Positions 7,906-17,302 are shown, numbered from the stretch's first letter. The stretch is 64,000 nt of DNA from Pseudemcibacter sp038106445 (GCA_038106445.1 JAYODU010000006.1:1-64000), one strand, 5' to 3'. Made by a program: numbers and translations. The notes: generated by a model not told the origin, from the sequence alone.

Positions 7906-8817
7906 TTAGTTGTGTCCTCCGAACGGAAGACGGCCTGGCTCAGTACGTTTTTTAAATACCGTCCATGTTGTTTCATTTGGTCTCGTATCATCAGACGGAG
8001 GAGCCGTTTTGTATTTTGGTTCAACATTTTCGATATATTTTTGTACTTCTTCCGGAAGCTCATCAAAACTATCAAGATATTTCCCGATCGCATTAATATA
8101 GAGGATCCCCTCACGTCCTTGCATTTCCATCCATGGGAGCCAATCGGATATTCTAACCCATGAAACGTCCACATTTGCAACGTCTTTATCACCATCTATC
8201 AAATCAGCGGTCTTACCAAAGAAGCCAAACATTTCAGTCGCATGATAGGCTCCACCAACATATTTCTGATAATCCCCTTGCATAGGGTTATGATAAAATA
8301 GTGGTACCGTGAAATTTAAAAACCAAGAATCTTTTATTTCTTTGCCCATCCAGCGTGCGGCGGGTTCCCCCTTATCATTATAAGGGAATGATGGTCGTTG
8401 ATTGACAGGATCATTTGAAACGTGCATAACATCAACATCACGCCCTAAATAGGGGTTGTGCCATTTATCAAGTGCTTCACCCGTTTCAGGATCGGTGTAA
8501 AGAAGAATTTCCCGAGTGATCAGTTTATAGCCGCTTCCTTTAACATCATCTGGCACGGAAACACATTTTCTAACGCTCATTCCGGTAACATTAAACAATA
8601 ATTTATCAGCCTGTCCCATTTTTCGGCCATATGCCGAACCCTCAAAGCGATAAATGGTTTCTTTTTCGTCGGTGCTCGAACAATAAACTTTGCGCGTTGC
8701 TTCAATAACTCCTTCAGGTGTTGAAAGATCAATTTCCGCGGCTGAAGCCGGTGTTATGGCACAGCCAACCAATAAAACTGCGGTAGCTGCTTGTTGAATG
8801 TTTCTTAGAATTTTCAT
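7906..8817 (-). CDS. Exported DUF1838 family protein
   Basis: 303 residues. The N-terminus is a signal peptide: KILRN, a hydrophobic stretch, then ITPASA-AE as a likely signal peptidase I site. A Cys in LLVGCA could alternatively be a lipobox. The mature part has the DUF1838 look, with YRFEGSAYGRKMG near the start, DKWHNPYLGRDVDV in the middle and a C-terminal WTVFKKRTEPGRLPF. DUF1838 proteins have no assigned reaction and recur in catabolic clusters of sphingomonads and marine alphaproteobacteria. GGAGA lies 5 bp before the ATG. It is followed closely by LeuC. A periplasmic binding or enzymatic role on the imported compound is inferred. Confidence 0.75.
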   Translation of the reverse strand: MKILRNIQQAATAVLLVGCAITPASAAEIDLSTPEGVIEATRKVYCSSTDEKETIYRFEGSAYGRKMGQADKLLFNVTGMSVRKCVSVPDDVKGSGYKLITREILLYTDPETGEALDKWHNPYLGRDVDVMHVSNDPVNQRPSFPYNDKGEPAARWMGKEIKDSWFLNFTVPLFYHNPMQGDYQKYVGGAYHATEMFGFFGKTADLIDGDKDVANVDVSWVRISDWLPWMEMQGREGILYINAIGKYLDSFDELPEEVQKYIENVEPKYKTAPPSDDTRPNETTWTVFKKRTEPGRLPFGGHN

Positions 8818-8858
8818 CTTATTCTCCGCTCTTGGGTAATAATGGAATCTATTTATAT

Positions 8859-8872
8859 TAATGATATAATAT
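8859..8872 (-). promoter_or_regulatory. AT-rich motif ATATTATATCATTA upstream of the DUF1838 gene
   Basis: On the minus strand this 14-mer is identical to bases 13761-13774 between the lyase and CoA-transferase genes. A related tandem word occurs at 28740-28757. It lies 41 bp before the DUF1838 start, in the only sizeable gap of the operon, so it may mark an internal promoter or operator. Confidence 0.3.
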
Positions 8873-8897
8873 TATAACTTTTTAATGATGTAAACTA

Positions 8898-9890
8898 TCA
8901 ACTCACTTTGATGATAGTTTTGCCAAAATTCTGCCCTGACATTAATCGCTCAAATGCATTTGGTGCATTTTCCAGTCCTTCGGTAATATCTTCGCGAAAC
9001 TTGATCTTTCCTTCCTTAAGCCATGGTATTGCGTAATCGAGGAATTCTTGCTGTCGATTGAAATGGTCATAGACAACCATGCCACGTACGGTAGCTCTTG
9101 CCTTAATAATTGATGCGGGATTTGGACCTGGTGGAATTACATCGGTATTATATTGAGCCATTAGACCGCATAAGACCACGCGTGCACCAATTGCAAGATT
9201 CCACATTGCTGTATCCAGCATTTCACCGCCGACATTATCGAAATAAACATCAATACCATCTTGGCATTCTCTTTTTATAGCGTCGGTCAGACTTTCCGTT
9301 TTATAATTTATGCTTCCGTCATAACCAGCATTTTGAATAAGCCAATTGCATTTGTCATCAGAACCTGCAATGCCCACCACATGACAACCATGAATTTTTG
9401 CAATCTGCCCAACCATTGAACCGACCGCACCGGATGCGGCTGAAACCACCACCACATCAGAAGCTTTAATTTCAGCGAGACATTTAAGCCCAGCATAAGC
9501 AGTCAGTCCGGGCATTCCCATAATCCCGAGTGCAAGAGAGGCTGGTTCCAACCTTGTGTCCACAAGTTGCACTTTATCGGCGGGCGCAGTAAAAAATTCT
9601 TGCCATCCCCCATGATAGGTAATCTTATCCCCTACGCTGAACCTTGTTCCGTATGCGTCTATGACTTCACCAACACATTCGCCTCTCATAAGATCACCGG
9701 GATTAATGGTTCCTGAAATATGTCTGCCACTTATTTGCCCACGCATATAAGGATCTAGCGATAAATAGAGCGTTTTACATAAAACTTCACCGTCATTTGG
9801 TAAGGGTATTTGGGATAGCTTCACATCAAAATTCTCAGATGTGGGATTACCGTCCGGCCTCGATTTTAAAATTATTTGGGTATTATTCAT
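8898..9890 (-). CDS. NADPH-dependent MDR oxidoreductase, zinc-free (copy 1)
   Basis: 330 residues of the zinc-independent medium-chain dehydrogenase/reductase branch (prostaglandin reductase, CurA-like). The N-terminal domain has LSLDPYMRGQI. The Rossmann nucleotide site reads VVSAASGAVGSMVGQIA and is followed by GIAGSDDKC. The substrate-domain signature VYFDNVGGEMLD is also present. Such enzymes reduce the C=C double bond of an enone or enal. The start ATG has AGGAA upstream and follows DctM by 7 bp. Its paralogue is at 32398-33438. In this operon it probably saturates a conjugated double bond in the imported substrate or its ring-opened product (inference). Confidence 0.85.
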   Translation of the reverse strand: MNNTQIILKSRPDGNPTSENFDVKLSQIPLPNDGEVLCKTLYLSLDPYMRGQISGRHISGTINPGDLMRGECVGEVIDAYGTRFSVGDKITYHGGWQEFFTAPADKVQLVDTRLEPASLALGIMGMPGLTAYAGLKCLAEIKASDVVVVSAASGAVGSMVGQIAKIHGCHVVGIAGSDDKCNWLIQNAGYDGSINYKTESLTDAIKRECQDGIDVYFDNVGGEMLDTAMWNLAIGARVVLCGLMAQYNTDVIPPGPNPASIIKARATVRGMVVYDHFNRQQEFLDYAIPWLKEGKIKFREDITEGLENAPNAFERLMSGQNFGKTIIKVS

Positions 9891-9897
9891 TTTTTTC

Positions 9898-11154
9898 CTA
9901 AATCAAGAAGAGGGATAAAGCAGGCCAGAAGGTGACAACAAGTAAACCAAAGAACATGAGCGTCAGGAACGGAAGCACCGCTTTAGCGATGACCCAAAAA
10001 TCCTCCTTGAATACACCCATAGCCACAATTAAATTTAAACCAAGCGGCGGGGTGAGATATCCTAATTCTAGGTTCACAATCATCATTACGCCGAAATGGG
10101 TAAGATCTACATTTTGCGCAACTGCTAATGGCGCTAGTAACGGCGCTAAAATCAGAATTGCAGAGCCGATATCCACAAAACAACCAACCACGAGCATCCC
10201 GAACATTGTGAGCAGAAGAAACGACGTTTGGTTTGTTATATTATTTTGGATTATCTCAACCAATAAGTGAGGAACATGTTCATAAGCAAGAAATGTATTT
10301 ATCGATAATGCCATCATCAGCAGAGGGATAAGTGATCCCAGCATGGTTGCCGTTTCAATGATTACATTTTGTAAATCTTCAAAATTCATTTCTTTATGTA
10401 TGAAGACTTCTATAATGACAGCGTAAAATACCGCTACAGCTGCTGACTCGGTCGCGGTAAACAAACCGGAATATATACCACCCAAAATCAGTAATGGCAT
10501 AAATAGCGCGAATACACCTTTTTTCGTGACTGTTATTATCTCGGAAAAATGGATCTCGCCGCGTTCAACTTTCATGTTTTTAATAAGTGCATATAACCCT
10601 AAGAGTACCGTCAGCATGACGGCTGGGCCAATCCCCGCTTTAAATAAGTCGGCAATCGAAGTTTGCGTCATCACACCATATAATATGAGAGGAATACTAG
10701 GTGGAACAATGATGCCAAGTGTACCCGCTGCGCAAAGTGATCCTAATGCAAACTGTTTAGAATAACCTGCTTTAATAAGTGCGGGATACATAATGGAGCC
10801 AACCGCAATCAATGTTACAGTTGACGATCCGGAAATGGCCGCAAAAAACGCGCATGATAGAATAGTTGCAATTGCAAGTCCGCCAGGAATTGGTGCTGTT
10901 GCCACCCGCATCATCGTGATGAGCCGCTCGGCGATGCTGCCTTGCGACATAATGTTACCGGCCAAAATAAATAACGGGATTGAAAGTAGCACTTCTTGGT
11001 CGGCGGCGGCCCAAAGATCCAATACAACATAGCTTAAATCACCGTCCCCCCAGACAATATAACACCAGCCGGCAACGATACCGAGTATGACAACAATACG
11101 TTGTCTAAGAAGAAGAGCTATAATTATTATTGCGATGAAGAGAATTGTCATCAT
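9898..11154 (-). CDS. dctM: TRAP transporter large permease
   Basis: 418 residues with about twelve hydrophobic segments, which fits DctM-type permeases. Characteristic segments are LSIPLFILAGNIMSQG near the start, GTLGIIVPPSIPLILYGVMT in the middle and TPPLGLNLIVAMGV near the end. It forms the substrate channel in the inner membrane, driven by a sodium or proton gradient. Its ATG overlaps the stop of the small subunit gene (ATGA). It imports organic acids, commonly dicarboxylates or aromatic acids. The genes flanking the three TRAP genes suggest a catabolic substrate of the LeuCD/lyase pathway. Confidence 0.9.
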   Translation of the reverse strand: MMTILFIAIIIIALLLRQRIVVILGIVAGWCYIVWGDGDLSYVVLDLWAAADQEVLLSIPLFILAGNIMSQGSIAERLITMMRVATAPIPGGLAIATILSCAFFAAISGSSTVTLIAVGSIMYPALIKAGYSKQFALGSLCAAGTLGIIVPPSIPLILYGVMTQTSIADLFKAGIGPAVMLTVLLGLYALIKNMKVERGEIHFSEIITVTKKGVFALFMPLLILGGIYSGLFTATESAAVAVFYAVIIEVFIHKEMNFEDLQNVIIETATMLGSLIPLLMMALSINTFLAYEHVPHLLVEIIQNNITNQTSFLLLTMFGMLVVGCFVDIGSAILILAPLLAPLAVAQNVDLTHFGVMMIVNLELGYLTPPLGLNLIVAMGVFKEDFWVIAKAVLPFLTLMFFGLLVVTFWPALSLFLI

Positions 11155-11672
11155 TGGATTTTCTCACTTCCTGCTGCAACATCATTGTTATTACCGGGTC
11201 TAATTTCCGGATAAAGTGCATATAAAGAATGGCGAACAAATCCGACAAAGAAGGCTAATGGGATGACCGACTGCATTGGCCATATGACGATACGTAGCAT
11301 TCGCGAGGTTTCTTCTAAAAGATAAGTGTCATAAACAACACTTAAAGAAACTACAGCGAATACTAAACAGAAGAGCGCATGAACACTTTCCTGTATAGAA
11401 GTAATTTGAAGATTCCAACTTTCAGGTAATAGCCGATCGGTAAATTTTGGTCTAAGATGTCGTCCATTATGAGAGGCCAAACCAAAACTGATCAGAGCTG
11501 TAACAATCATGGCGTAAACGGCAATTCTCGTTGCGCCTGCTATTCCGACACCCGCAACTTTGCGGATTATAACGTCTGCAATAATCACCAAGGTCATAAC
11601 GGAAAAAGCCAAAATTGCTATGGCTCGTTCAAATTTGTAAATCTGTTCGACAAAATTTCTTGCTTTTTCCAT
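11151..11672 (-). CDS. dctQ: TRAP transporter small permease
   Basis: 173 residues with four hydrophobic helices, the usual DctQ layout. One helix reads IAILAFSVMTLVIIADVIIRK and the last is QSVIPLAFFVGFVRHSLYAL. It pairs with DctM in the inner membrane. It starts in the stop codon of the binding-protein gene (TAATG) and overlaps dctM by four bases, so the three TRAP genes are strictly coupled. Confidence 0.87.
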   Translation of the reverse strand: MEKARNFVEQIYKFERAIAILAFSVMTLVIIADVIIRKVAGVGIAGATRIAVYAMIVTALISFGLASHNGRHLRPKFTDRLLPESWNLQITSIQESVHALFCLVFAVVSLSVVYDTYLLEETSRMLRIVIWPMQSVIPLAFFVGFVRHSLYALYPEIRPGNNNDVAAGSEKIQ

Positions 11673-12760
11673 TAGGGCGACTTTCCTTCAGCAACTATTT
11701 GTCGATATTCATCACGTCCTTTAATCATGGCATCGTATATTTCTTGCGACCTTCCGCCAATTGCAGCAATAATTTTTTGGTGGTTATCCTTTGTTGCCAT
11801 TTTCCATGCTGATATTTGATCTTCATTAAGGTCATAGACATTAACGGCCTCGTTTTTCCTTAAATTGGCGAGTAAGCCATCAGACATTTGTCGCACACTT
11901 CTTCTTGAATCTTTTGACTCAGGGAATGCATTTCTAACATTTTCTTGGTCTTCAGGTGTTAAGCTATCAAACCATTCTTTATTTGCGACCAGAATCCCGG
12001 AATCATATGAGTGACGCGTTAGCACTAGATGTGTTGCCTCAGCCGCAAGACCGGTAAAAATATATATGACCATATTCGTTTCGCCCCCTTGAACAAGTCC
12101 TGTTTGTAGTGATGGAATGACGTCAGCTACCTCCATCTGATGAATATCCCCGCCAAGTGACTGCATCATGACTTGTGCTGCTTCTGATGCCTGCGTGCGC
12201 AGCCTGTATCCATCTGCATCTTCTGGTAAAATGAAGGGATCCTTGCCGTACATGTAGGCCCAACCCACTTCAACCCAACGCAACAACACCAACCCTTTTT
12301 CAGCAAAGAGTGGCTGGAAAACGTCAAGCATGTAATTGTCCATCACATAATCGACTTCGTCAAAATTGTCGAATACATATGGTGAAAGCAATACCGACAT
12401 TTCAGGAATAACGGCAGAACCACCCCCAACCGTAAAGCCGCCAAATTGAATGCGGTTACGTCTGACATTTGTCATTGAGATAGGCTCGCCACCCACTTCA
12501 CCGCGGATCAGGAGATTGATTTCAAAATTACTACCGCGTTCATTTGCCGCCAGTAGGTTTTTATTGAAGGTCTGCCAGTCAGCATCCCAAGGCGTTCCGG
12601 GTGCTGCAAACGCCCCGGCCGTTAACTTGATAGGCTGGTTTTGGTTTTCCACATTTGTGTCAGAAGAAGCTGAATAGAAAATGAAGTAAAGGCCAAAAAG
12701 AATAGGAATGATGAATAAAACCCAACCGCCGATTAATTTAGAACCTGGATCGCTTTTCAT
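11672..12760 (-). CDS. dctP: TRAP transporter periplasmic solute-binding protein
   Basis: About 362 residues. Residues 8-30 (KLIGGWVLFIIPILFGLYFI) form a hydrophobic export or anchor segment without a clear cleavage site, so the protein may stay tethered to the membrane. The mature part follows the DctP family pattern, with segments such as FDEVDYVMDNYM, LRTQASEAAQVMMQSLGG and VIPSLQTGLVQGGETN. Charged ligand-pocket residues typical of carboxylate binders (an Arg in YRLRTQ) are present. AAGGAG precedes the ATG at 12760; a GTG at 12763 is the alternative. It is the first TRAP gene, 21 bp after the lyase gene. Confidence 0.87.
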   Translation of the reverse strand: MKSDPGSKLIGGWVLFIIPILFGLYFIFYSASSDTNVENQNQPIKLTAGAFAAPGTPWDADWQTFNKNLLAANERGSNFEINLLIRGEVGGEPISMTNVRRNRIQFGGFTVGGGSAVIPEMSVLLSPYVFDNFDEVDYVMDNYMLDVFQPLFAEKGLVLLRWVEVGWAYMYGKDPFILPEDADGYRLRTQASEAAQVMMQSLGGDIHQMEVADVIPSLQTGLVQGGETNMVIYIFTGLAAEATHLVLTRHSYDSGILVANKEWFDSLTPEDQENVRNAFPESKDSRRSVRQMSDGLLANLRKNEAVNVYDLNEDQISAWKMATKDNHQKIIAAIGGRSQEIYDAMIKGRDEYRQIVAEGKSP

Positions 12761-12784
12761 CACTCTCTCCTTTTTTGAGACACT

Positions 12785-13693
12785 CTAATTATTTGCAACT
12801 TTTGGAAAAATTCCAGATTTTGCAACTTGTGCAGGAACATCTTTATTTAGCACAGTTTCTAGCCACAGTGATGTTTCAATTATCTTATTGAGATCAATAC
12901 CCGTTTTAATGCCGCTGCGATCCAGCATATAAACAAGATCATCGGTTGAAACGTTACCGGTTGCATTTGGGGCAAAAGGACACCCGCCGATGCCACCTAT
13001 ACTAGAATCAAGAACCTCTACACCGCTATCAATGGCAGCAATTGCGTTTGCGAAACCTGTATTTCGACTGTTATGCAAGTGACATCTGAGTTTAATATCG
13101 GGAAGAGCATCTTTAACGGCACTTACGACTTCTGTAATTTGTTTGGGCACAGCAACACCGATTGTGTCGGCGAGCCCAATTTCAGATGGTGCCACTGCCG
13201 CAACCAATTTCGCTATTTCAACGACCCTCGATGTGGATACTTCCCCTTCAAACGGGCAGCCAAATGCCGCACCGATAGTAACTTGTGCTTTCATATCCGC
13301 TTTTTGCGCGTCTTCTGCCATTTGGTGCCATTGCTTAATGGTTTCTTTTATTTCGGCGCCCTGGTTACGTTTATTAAATGTTTCAGTTGCCACAACAGCG
13401 CAGCCGATCTCATCAATATTTAAAGCACGGGCCCGTTCAAACCCACGATAATTTAGCACCAGTCCCGTATATCGCACATTTTCGTTCTCGGGTAATAATT
13501 TGACTAATTCTTCAGCGTCCGCCATTTGCGGAACACGTTTGGGATTTACGAAGCTTGTCACCTCTATCCGTCGGATACCTGCATCAATTGCACGCTCGAT
13601 TAAGGCAAGTTTATCCGATGTCGAGACAAACTTTTGCTCGCTTTGCAAGCCATCTCTTGGGGATACTTCTACAATCTCAATCCGGTTTTCCAT
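12785..13693 (-). CDS. HMG-CoA lyase-family acyl-CoA lyase (copy 1)
   Basis: About 302 residues forming a TIM barrel of the HMGL-like family. It begins IEIVEVSPRDGLQSE and carries the HMG-CoA lyase signature SIGGIGGCPFAPNATGN with the catalytic Cys. It has the metal-site HLHNSRNTG. The reaction class is retro-aldol cleavage of a 3-hydroxy-3-substituted-acyl-CoA. HMG-CoA itself gives acetoacetate and acetyl-CoA; citramalyl-type substrates give pyruvate and an acyl-CoA. It is the first gene of a long minus operon (lyase, dctP, dctQ, dctM, MDR reductase, DUF1838, leuC, leuD) and is divergent from a class III CoA-transferase. That pairing suggests that the transferase supplies the lyase substrate. 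A paralogous divergent pair lies at 27.5-29.8 kb. The ATG at 13693 is favoured over a GTG at 13708. Confidence 0.85.
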   Translation of the reverse strand: MENRIEIVEVSPRDGLQSEQKFVSTSDKLALIERAIDAGIRRIEVTSFVNPKRVPQMADAEELVKLLPENENVRYTGLVLNYRGFERARALNIDEIGCAVVATETFNKRNQGAEIKETIKQWHQMAEDAQKADMKAQVTIGAAFGCPFEGEVSTSRVVEIAKLVAAVAPSEIGLADTIGVAVPKQITEVVSAVKDALPDIKLRCHLHNSRNTGFANAIAAIDSGVEVLDSSIGGIGGCPFAPNATGNVSTDDLVYMLDRSGIKTGIDLNKIIETSLWLETVLNKDVPAQVAKSGIFPKVANN

Positions 13694-13717
13694 CCGTCTA
13701 CATTTCACATCTATTTT

Positions 13718-13781
13718 TTGTATGAAATTATTCTATACAAGGATAGACTAAAATGGCAAGATATTATATCATTATATCATT
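13718..13781. promoter_or_regulatory. Divergent control region between lyase and CoA-transferase genes (copy 1)
   Basis: Two structures are visible. TTGTAT (13718-13723) and ATACAA (13735-13740) form a spaced inverted repeat. The words TTATATCAT and TATATCATT form an 18-bp tandem at 13764-13781. The identical 18 bases occur at 28740-28757, between the second CoA-transferase and lyase genes. Read on the minus strand the tandem contains TATAAT, so it may also supply a -10 box for the lyase operon. Confidence 0.4.
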
Positions 13782-13807
13782 ATTACTTTTAAAGATGGAA
13801 TTCATGA

Positions 13808-15025
13808 ATGATGGTTGAGAATTATCAGAACTCCGGCGGCCCTTTGAATGGGATCAGAGCAATCGAATTAGGACAACTTCTGGCAGGCCCCTTTTGTGGC
13901 CAGTTGCTTGCAGATTACGGCGCTGAAGTCATTAAAGTAGAGCAACCAGGTGTCGGTGATCCCATGCGGGTTTGGGGTCGCGAAAAAGGGCACGGAAAAT
14001 CACTGTGGTGGCCCGTTGTTGCTCGCGGTAAGAAGTCTGTGACCCTGAATTTGCGTGAACCGGAAGGTCAGCAAGTGATCCGAGAACTCGTCGCAAAGTC
14101 GGATATTATTCTTGAAAATTTTAGACCAGGTACCATGGAACGGTGGGGACTTGGATATGATGAGCTTAAGAAAATCAATCCTGGTCTGATTATGATACGA
14201 GTTTCCGGTTATGGTCAGACAGGTCCTTATTCTGCAAAAGCGGGGTATGGTGCGATAGGTGAAGCCATGGGTGGTATGCGATATGTGGTTGGTGACCCTT
14301 CAACACCGCCTTCGCGGATGGGTATATCGATCGGGGACCATTTAGCGGCGACATTTGCTTGTCTAGGGGCGCTCGCCGCGCTTCATCACAAGAACCAGAC
14401 CGGTGAAGGGCAGGTAATTGATAGCGCTATCTATGAAGCCTGCCTTGCGATGATGGAAAGCCTCGTTAGTGAATATTCCGAAGGGGGTTATATCCGGGAA
14501 CGATCAGGATCAATTTTACCGAAAATCGCCCCTTCCAATGTTTATCCGACGAAGGACGGGTTAATGGTGCTTATTGCTGCCAATCAGGATACGGTTTTTG
14601 CACGATTGGCTCAGGCCATGGACAGACCGGAATTGGCGGAAGACAAGCGTTATAAAACCCACACAGCCCGCGGGGATCATCAAACAGAGCTTGATGATTT
14701 GATCGCAGAGTGGTCAGGTTCTCTTACAGCGGATGAGCTTCAGGAAAAACTGGATGAATACAGTATTCCCCAAGGGAAAATTTACCGCGCACCAGATATG
14801 CTCGAAGACCCACATTTTAAAGCCCGTGAAGCAATTCTTAAAATTGCCCATCCGGAATTTAAAAATTTGCATATGCAAAATGTATTTCCCAAATTTTCCA
14901 AAACCAAAGCGACTGTGCGCTCACCAGGCCCGGAACTTGGTGCTAATAATGATGAAATTTATAAAGGCCTGCTTGGTATGTCTGATGTAGATATCACATC
15001 CTATAAAGATAAGGGGCTTATGTAA
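13808..15025 (+). CDS. Class III (CaiB/Frc-type) CoA-transferase (copy 1)
   Basis: 405 residues, the usual length for formyl-CoA transferase-like enzymes. Typical blocks are GIRAIELGQLLAGPFCGQLLADYGAEVIK, KSVTLNLREPEGQ, ILENFRPGTMERWGLGY, and the likely catalytic Asp in SIGDHLAATFACLGAL. It would move CoA from a donor such as succinyl-CoA to a carboxylic acid. The next gene starts in its stop (TAATG). The plus operon continues with a VOC protein, an MFS transporter and a second VOC protein. It is divergent from the lyase/TRAP/LeuCD operon. Activation of a malate-like diacid for the lyase is the best guess. The paralogue is at 27522-28706. Confidence 0.85.
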   Translation: MMVENYQNSGGPLNGIRAIELGQLLAGPFCGQLLADYGAEVIKVEQPGVGDPMRVWGREKGHGKSLWWPVVARGKKSVTLNLREPEGQQVIRELVAKSDIILENFRPGTMERWGLGYDELKKINPGLIMIRVSGYGQTGPYSAKAGYGAIGEAMGGMRYVVGDPSTPPSRMGISIGDHLAATFACLGALAALHHKNQTGEGQVIDSAIYEACLAMMESLVSEYSEGGYIRERSGSILPKIAPSNVYPTKDGLMVLIAANQDTVFARLAQAMDRPELAEDKRYKTHTARGDHQTELDDLIAEWSGSLTADELQEKLDEYSIPQGKIYRAPDMLEDPHFKAREAILKIAHPEFKNLHMQNVFPKFSKTKATVRSPGPELGANNDEIYKGLLGMSDVDITSYKDKGLM

Positions 15026-15477
15026 TGGCGAGAAAAATCAATTTTCAGCGGGCGAATTATGTGGTTACTGACCTCGAGCAATCATTGAAACTATATCGGG
15101 ATGTTCTAGGTTTTAAAGTTATCTTTAACAAGGATGCCCCCGAAGACAGTTATTCATATGATGTTTTTGATATTAAAAAAGGAACGGATATGGGGTTCTG
15201 TGTTCTGGGAACTGATGATGAACCAAACTGTATGGCGTTAACGGAGTTGCGTGAAAGCAGACTACCCGCTGTTCCAAGCCCTCGACGAGCAGCAATTGTT
15301 CTTCGGGTGGAGCATTTTGATGATGCGGTTGATGGGGCAAAAAAACTGGGGTTAAAAACCTATCAGGAAGACCGGCTTGAAACCAATGACGGACGTATCG
15401 GTCGTGAACTAGGTATCGTCGATTTTGACGGTAACCTCGTTGTTATCTATTGTATTTTATCGGGGTCAACAAAATAA
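15025..15477 (+). CDS. VOC (glyoxalase/bleomycin-resistance) family protein
   Basis: 150 residues forming one paired-beta-alpha module set: RANYVVTDLEQSLKLYRDVLGFKV at the start and IVDFDGNLVVIYCIL at the end. The usual first metal ligand, a His seven residues before the aspartate of the VxDL motif, is Arg here, so a normal glyoxalase metal site seems incomplete. It is coupled to the CoA-transferase by a one-base overlap. The family includes dioxygenases, isomerases and ligand-binding proteins. Which applies is unknown. Confidence 0.7.
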   Translation: MARKINFQRANYVVTDLEQSLKLYRDVLGFKVIFNKDAPEDSYSYDVFDIKKGTDMGFCVLGTDDEPNCMALTELRESRLPAVPSPRRAAIVLRVEHFDDAVDGAKKLGLKTYQEDRLETNDGRIGRELGIVDFDGNLVVIYCILSGSTK

Positions 15478-15495
15478 TATAATAAGGGAGAGAAT

Positions 15496-16824
15496 ATGTC
15501 TGATATTTCTAAGAGCCGAAACGAGGTAACAAATGATTACCCGTCCAGTGGATATGCATGGTACGTAGTGGTACTTTTAACACTCGGATATATTTTATCC
15601 TTCCTTGATCGCATCATTATCAATTTGCTTGTGGAGCCAATAAAGGCCGATTTTGTATTAACGGACACACAAATCGGATTACTGATGGGTGTGGCATTTT
15701 CTATTTTTTATGCCACTATGGGCATTCCGCTCGGCTGGCTTGCGGATAATATGAAACGAAAAACACTTGTCGCCGCAGGGATGTTTATCTGGTCGGCGGC
15801 AACTTGTCTTTCAGGATATGCAAAAAGTTTTGCGGGACTATTTGCGGCGCGTATTGGTGTTGGTGCCGGTGAAGCCACACTTTCACCATGCGCAATTTCG
15901 CTGATATCCGATATGTTCCCAGAAGAAAAGCGCGCCAGGGCCATTGCTTTATATTCAAGCGCACTTTCAATTGCATCGGCAACTGCGTTTTATATCGGTG
16001 GTAAAATTCTTGCTTGGGCCAATAGCACGGATACATCCGGCATGTTTTTAATTGATGGCTTAAAACCGTGGCAAATCGTTTTTGTCGTTGTCGGTTTGCC
16101 GGGTATTATTCTTGGTATTTTTGTGCTGTTCGTTAGGGAGCCAAAAAGACAGGTGAAGCGCGAAAAAGACGAAAGCGCGATTAGTTTTCTAAAAACACTA
16201 AACTATTACAAAAATAATCTGGGCAGTTTCCTTGGCATTAGCCTATTGGTCGGAGTCATGACGACGATTGCTTATAGCCAGTTTTTCTCAACATCTTTGT
16301 TCATCCGCACATGGGGATGGGAAGCAAGTGACTATGCCTTCAGGAATTCGATCGGTTTGCTCCTTTTTGGACCACCAAGCGTAATGATTGCAGGATGGCT
16401 CGTGGATAAATTACATAAAGAGGGTGTTGAAGACGCGGCGTGGAAAGTTTTTAAAATCGGCTTTATCATTATGATACCGCCAAATGCATTATTCCCGCTT
16501 ATGCCGGATCCATGGATAGCGCTGTTTGTATCCTTCACGGGGCTTATAGGTATCGCGACCGTGACAGCGGCGGGTGTTCCTGCAATTCTTAAAGTGATCC
16601 CGGGAAAAATACGGGCTCAATCCATTGCAATTTATTATATGATCATCAGCATGTGTGGACTTTTGATCGGCCCTACGTCTGTTGGCTTCCTCGCAGATAG
16701 TTTTGGGAATCTTCAATATGCGATGGCAGCCGTGCCCGCAACATTCGGTATTATTGGTTACTGTTTCCTTCCGATGATTAACCGCATTTACCTAAACCAA
16801 ATTAAAAAAGAAATTACCATCTAA
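15496..16824 (+). CDS. MFS transporter (spinster-like group)
   Basis: 442 residues with twelve predicted hydrophobic helices. The N-terminal half has YILSFLDRIIINLLVEPIK and the MFS loop GIPLGWLADNMKRKTLVAAG. A segment SPCAISLISDMFPEEKRARA follows, as is typical for spinster-type and related permeases. AAGGGAGAG precedes the ATG. It is the third gene of the CoA-transferase operon and sits between two VOC genes. It probably imports the substrate or exports an intermediate; the ligand is unknown. Confidence 0.85.
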   Translation: MSDISKSRNEVTNDYPSSGYAWYVVVLLTLGYILSFLDRIIINLLVEPIKADFVLTDTQIGLLMGVAFSIFYATMGIPLGWLADNMKRKTLVAAGMFIWSAATCLSGYAKSFAGLFAARIGVGAGEATLSPCAISLISDMFPEEKRARAIALYSSALSIASATAFYIGGKILAWANSTDTSGMFLIDGLKPWQIVFVVVGLPGIILGIFVLFVREPKRQVKREKDESAISFLKTLNYYKNNLGSFLGISLLVGVMTTIAYSQFFSTSLFIRTWGWEASDYAFRNSIGLLLFGPPSVMIAGWLVDKLHKEGVEDAAWKVFKIGFIIMIPPNALFPLMPDPWIALFVSFTGLIGIATVTAAGVPAILKVIPGKIRAQSIAIYYMIISMCGLLIGPTSVGFLADSFGNLQYAMAAVPATFGIIGYCFLPMINRIYLNQIKKEITI

Positions 16825-16840
16825 TTCAGGATAAAAATTA

Positions 16841-17302
16841 ATGACGACAATTGTAAAACGCACCACACTGATAGTCCGCGATATGGAAAAATCTATCGCC
16901 TTTTATGAAGGGGTGCTGGGCATGACAAAATATTACGACAACCAAGTGACCCTCGGGGGTGATTTATTGCCCGCAGGAAACAAGGGCGATGTTACCCACC
17001 TTACAATGTGGAAATGTGAAGATCCGGTGATCGGCATGATAGGATTATTGCAGTGGGTTGATCCGGTTTGGGAAGCACCGGAAATCAGTTACGAAGTAGG
17101 ATATGGTAACCCGATATTTGTCGCTGCAATTGACGATGCCGAAGAAGCATATGAAAAGGCGAAAGCCGCAGGGTGTAAAATTCGTGGCGCACTTTCAGAA
17201 GCGACCTACCCAGCTGCAAAAGGTGGCACGGTAACAGTCCGTTCCGTCGGTGTGTTTGATCCTGACGGTCACTTTTTCGAACTTAATCAAACGCTATTTT
17301 AA
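16841..17302 (+). CDS. VOC family protein
   Basis: 153 residues with two VOC half-modules: VKRTTLIVRDMEKSIAFYEGVLGM at the start and SVGVFDPDGHFFELNQT at the end, where the Glu would be a metal ligand. The first-position His of classic glyoxalases is again Arg. It lies 16 bp after the MFS gene, preceded by AGGA, and is probably the last gene of the operon. It converges directly with the deacetylase-like gene that ends at 17303. A role in rearranging or binding a pathway intermediate is inferred. Confidence 0.7.
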   Translation: MTTIVKRTTLIVRDMEKSIAFYEGVLGMTKYYDNQVTLGGDLLPAGNKGDVTHLTMWKCEDPVIGMIGLLQWVDPVWEAPEISYEVGYGNPIFVAAIDDAEEAYEKAKAAGCKIRGALSEATYPAAKGGTVTVRSVGVFDPDGHFFELNQTLF

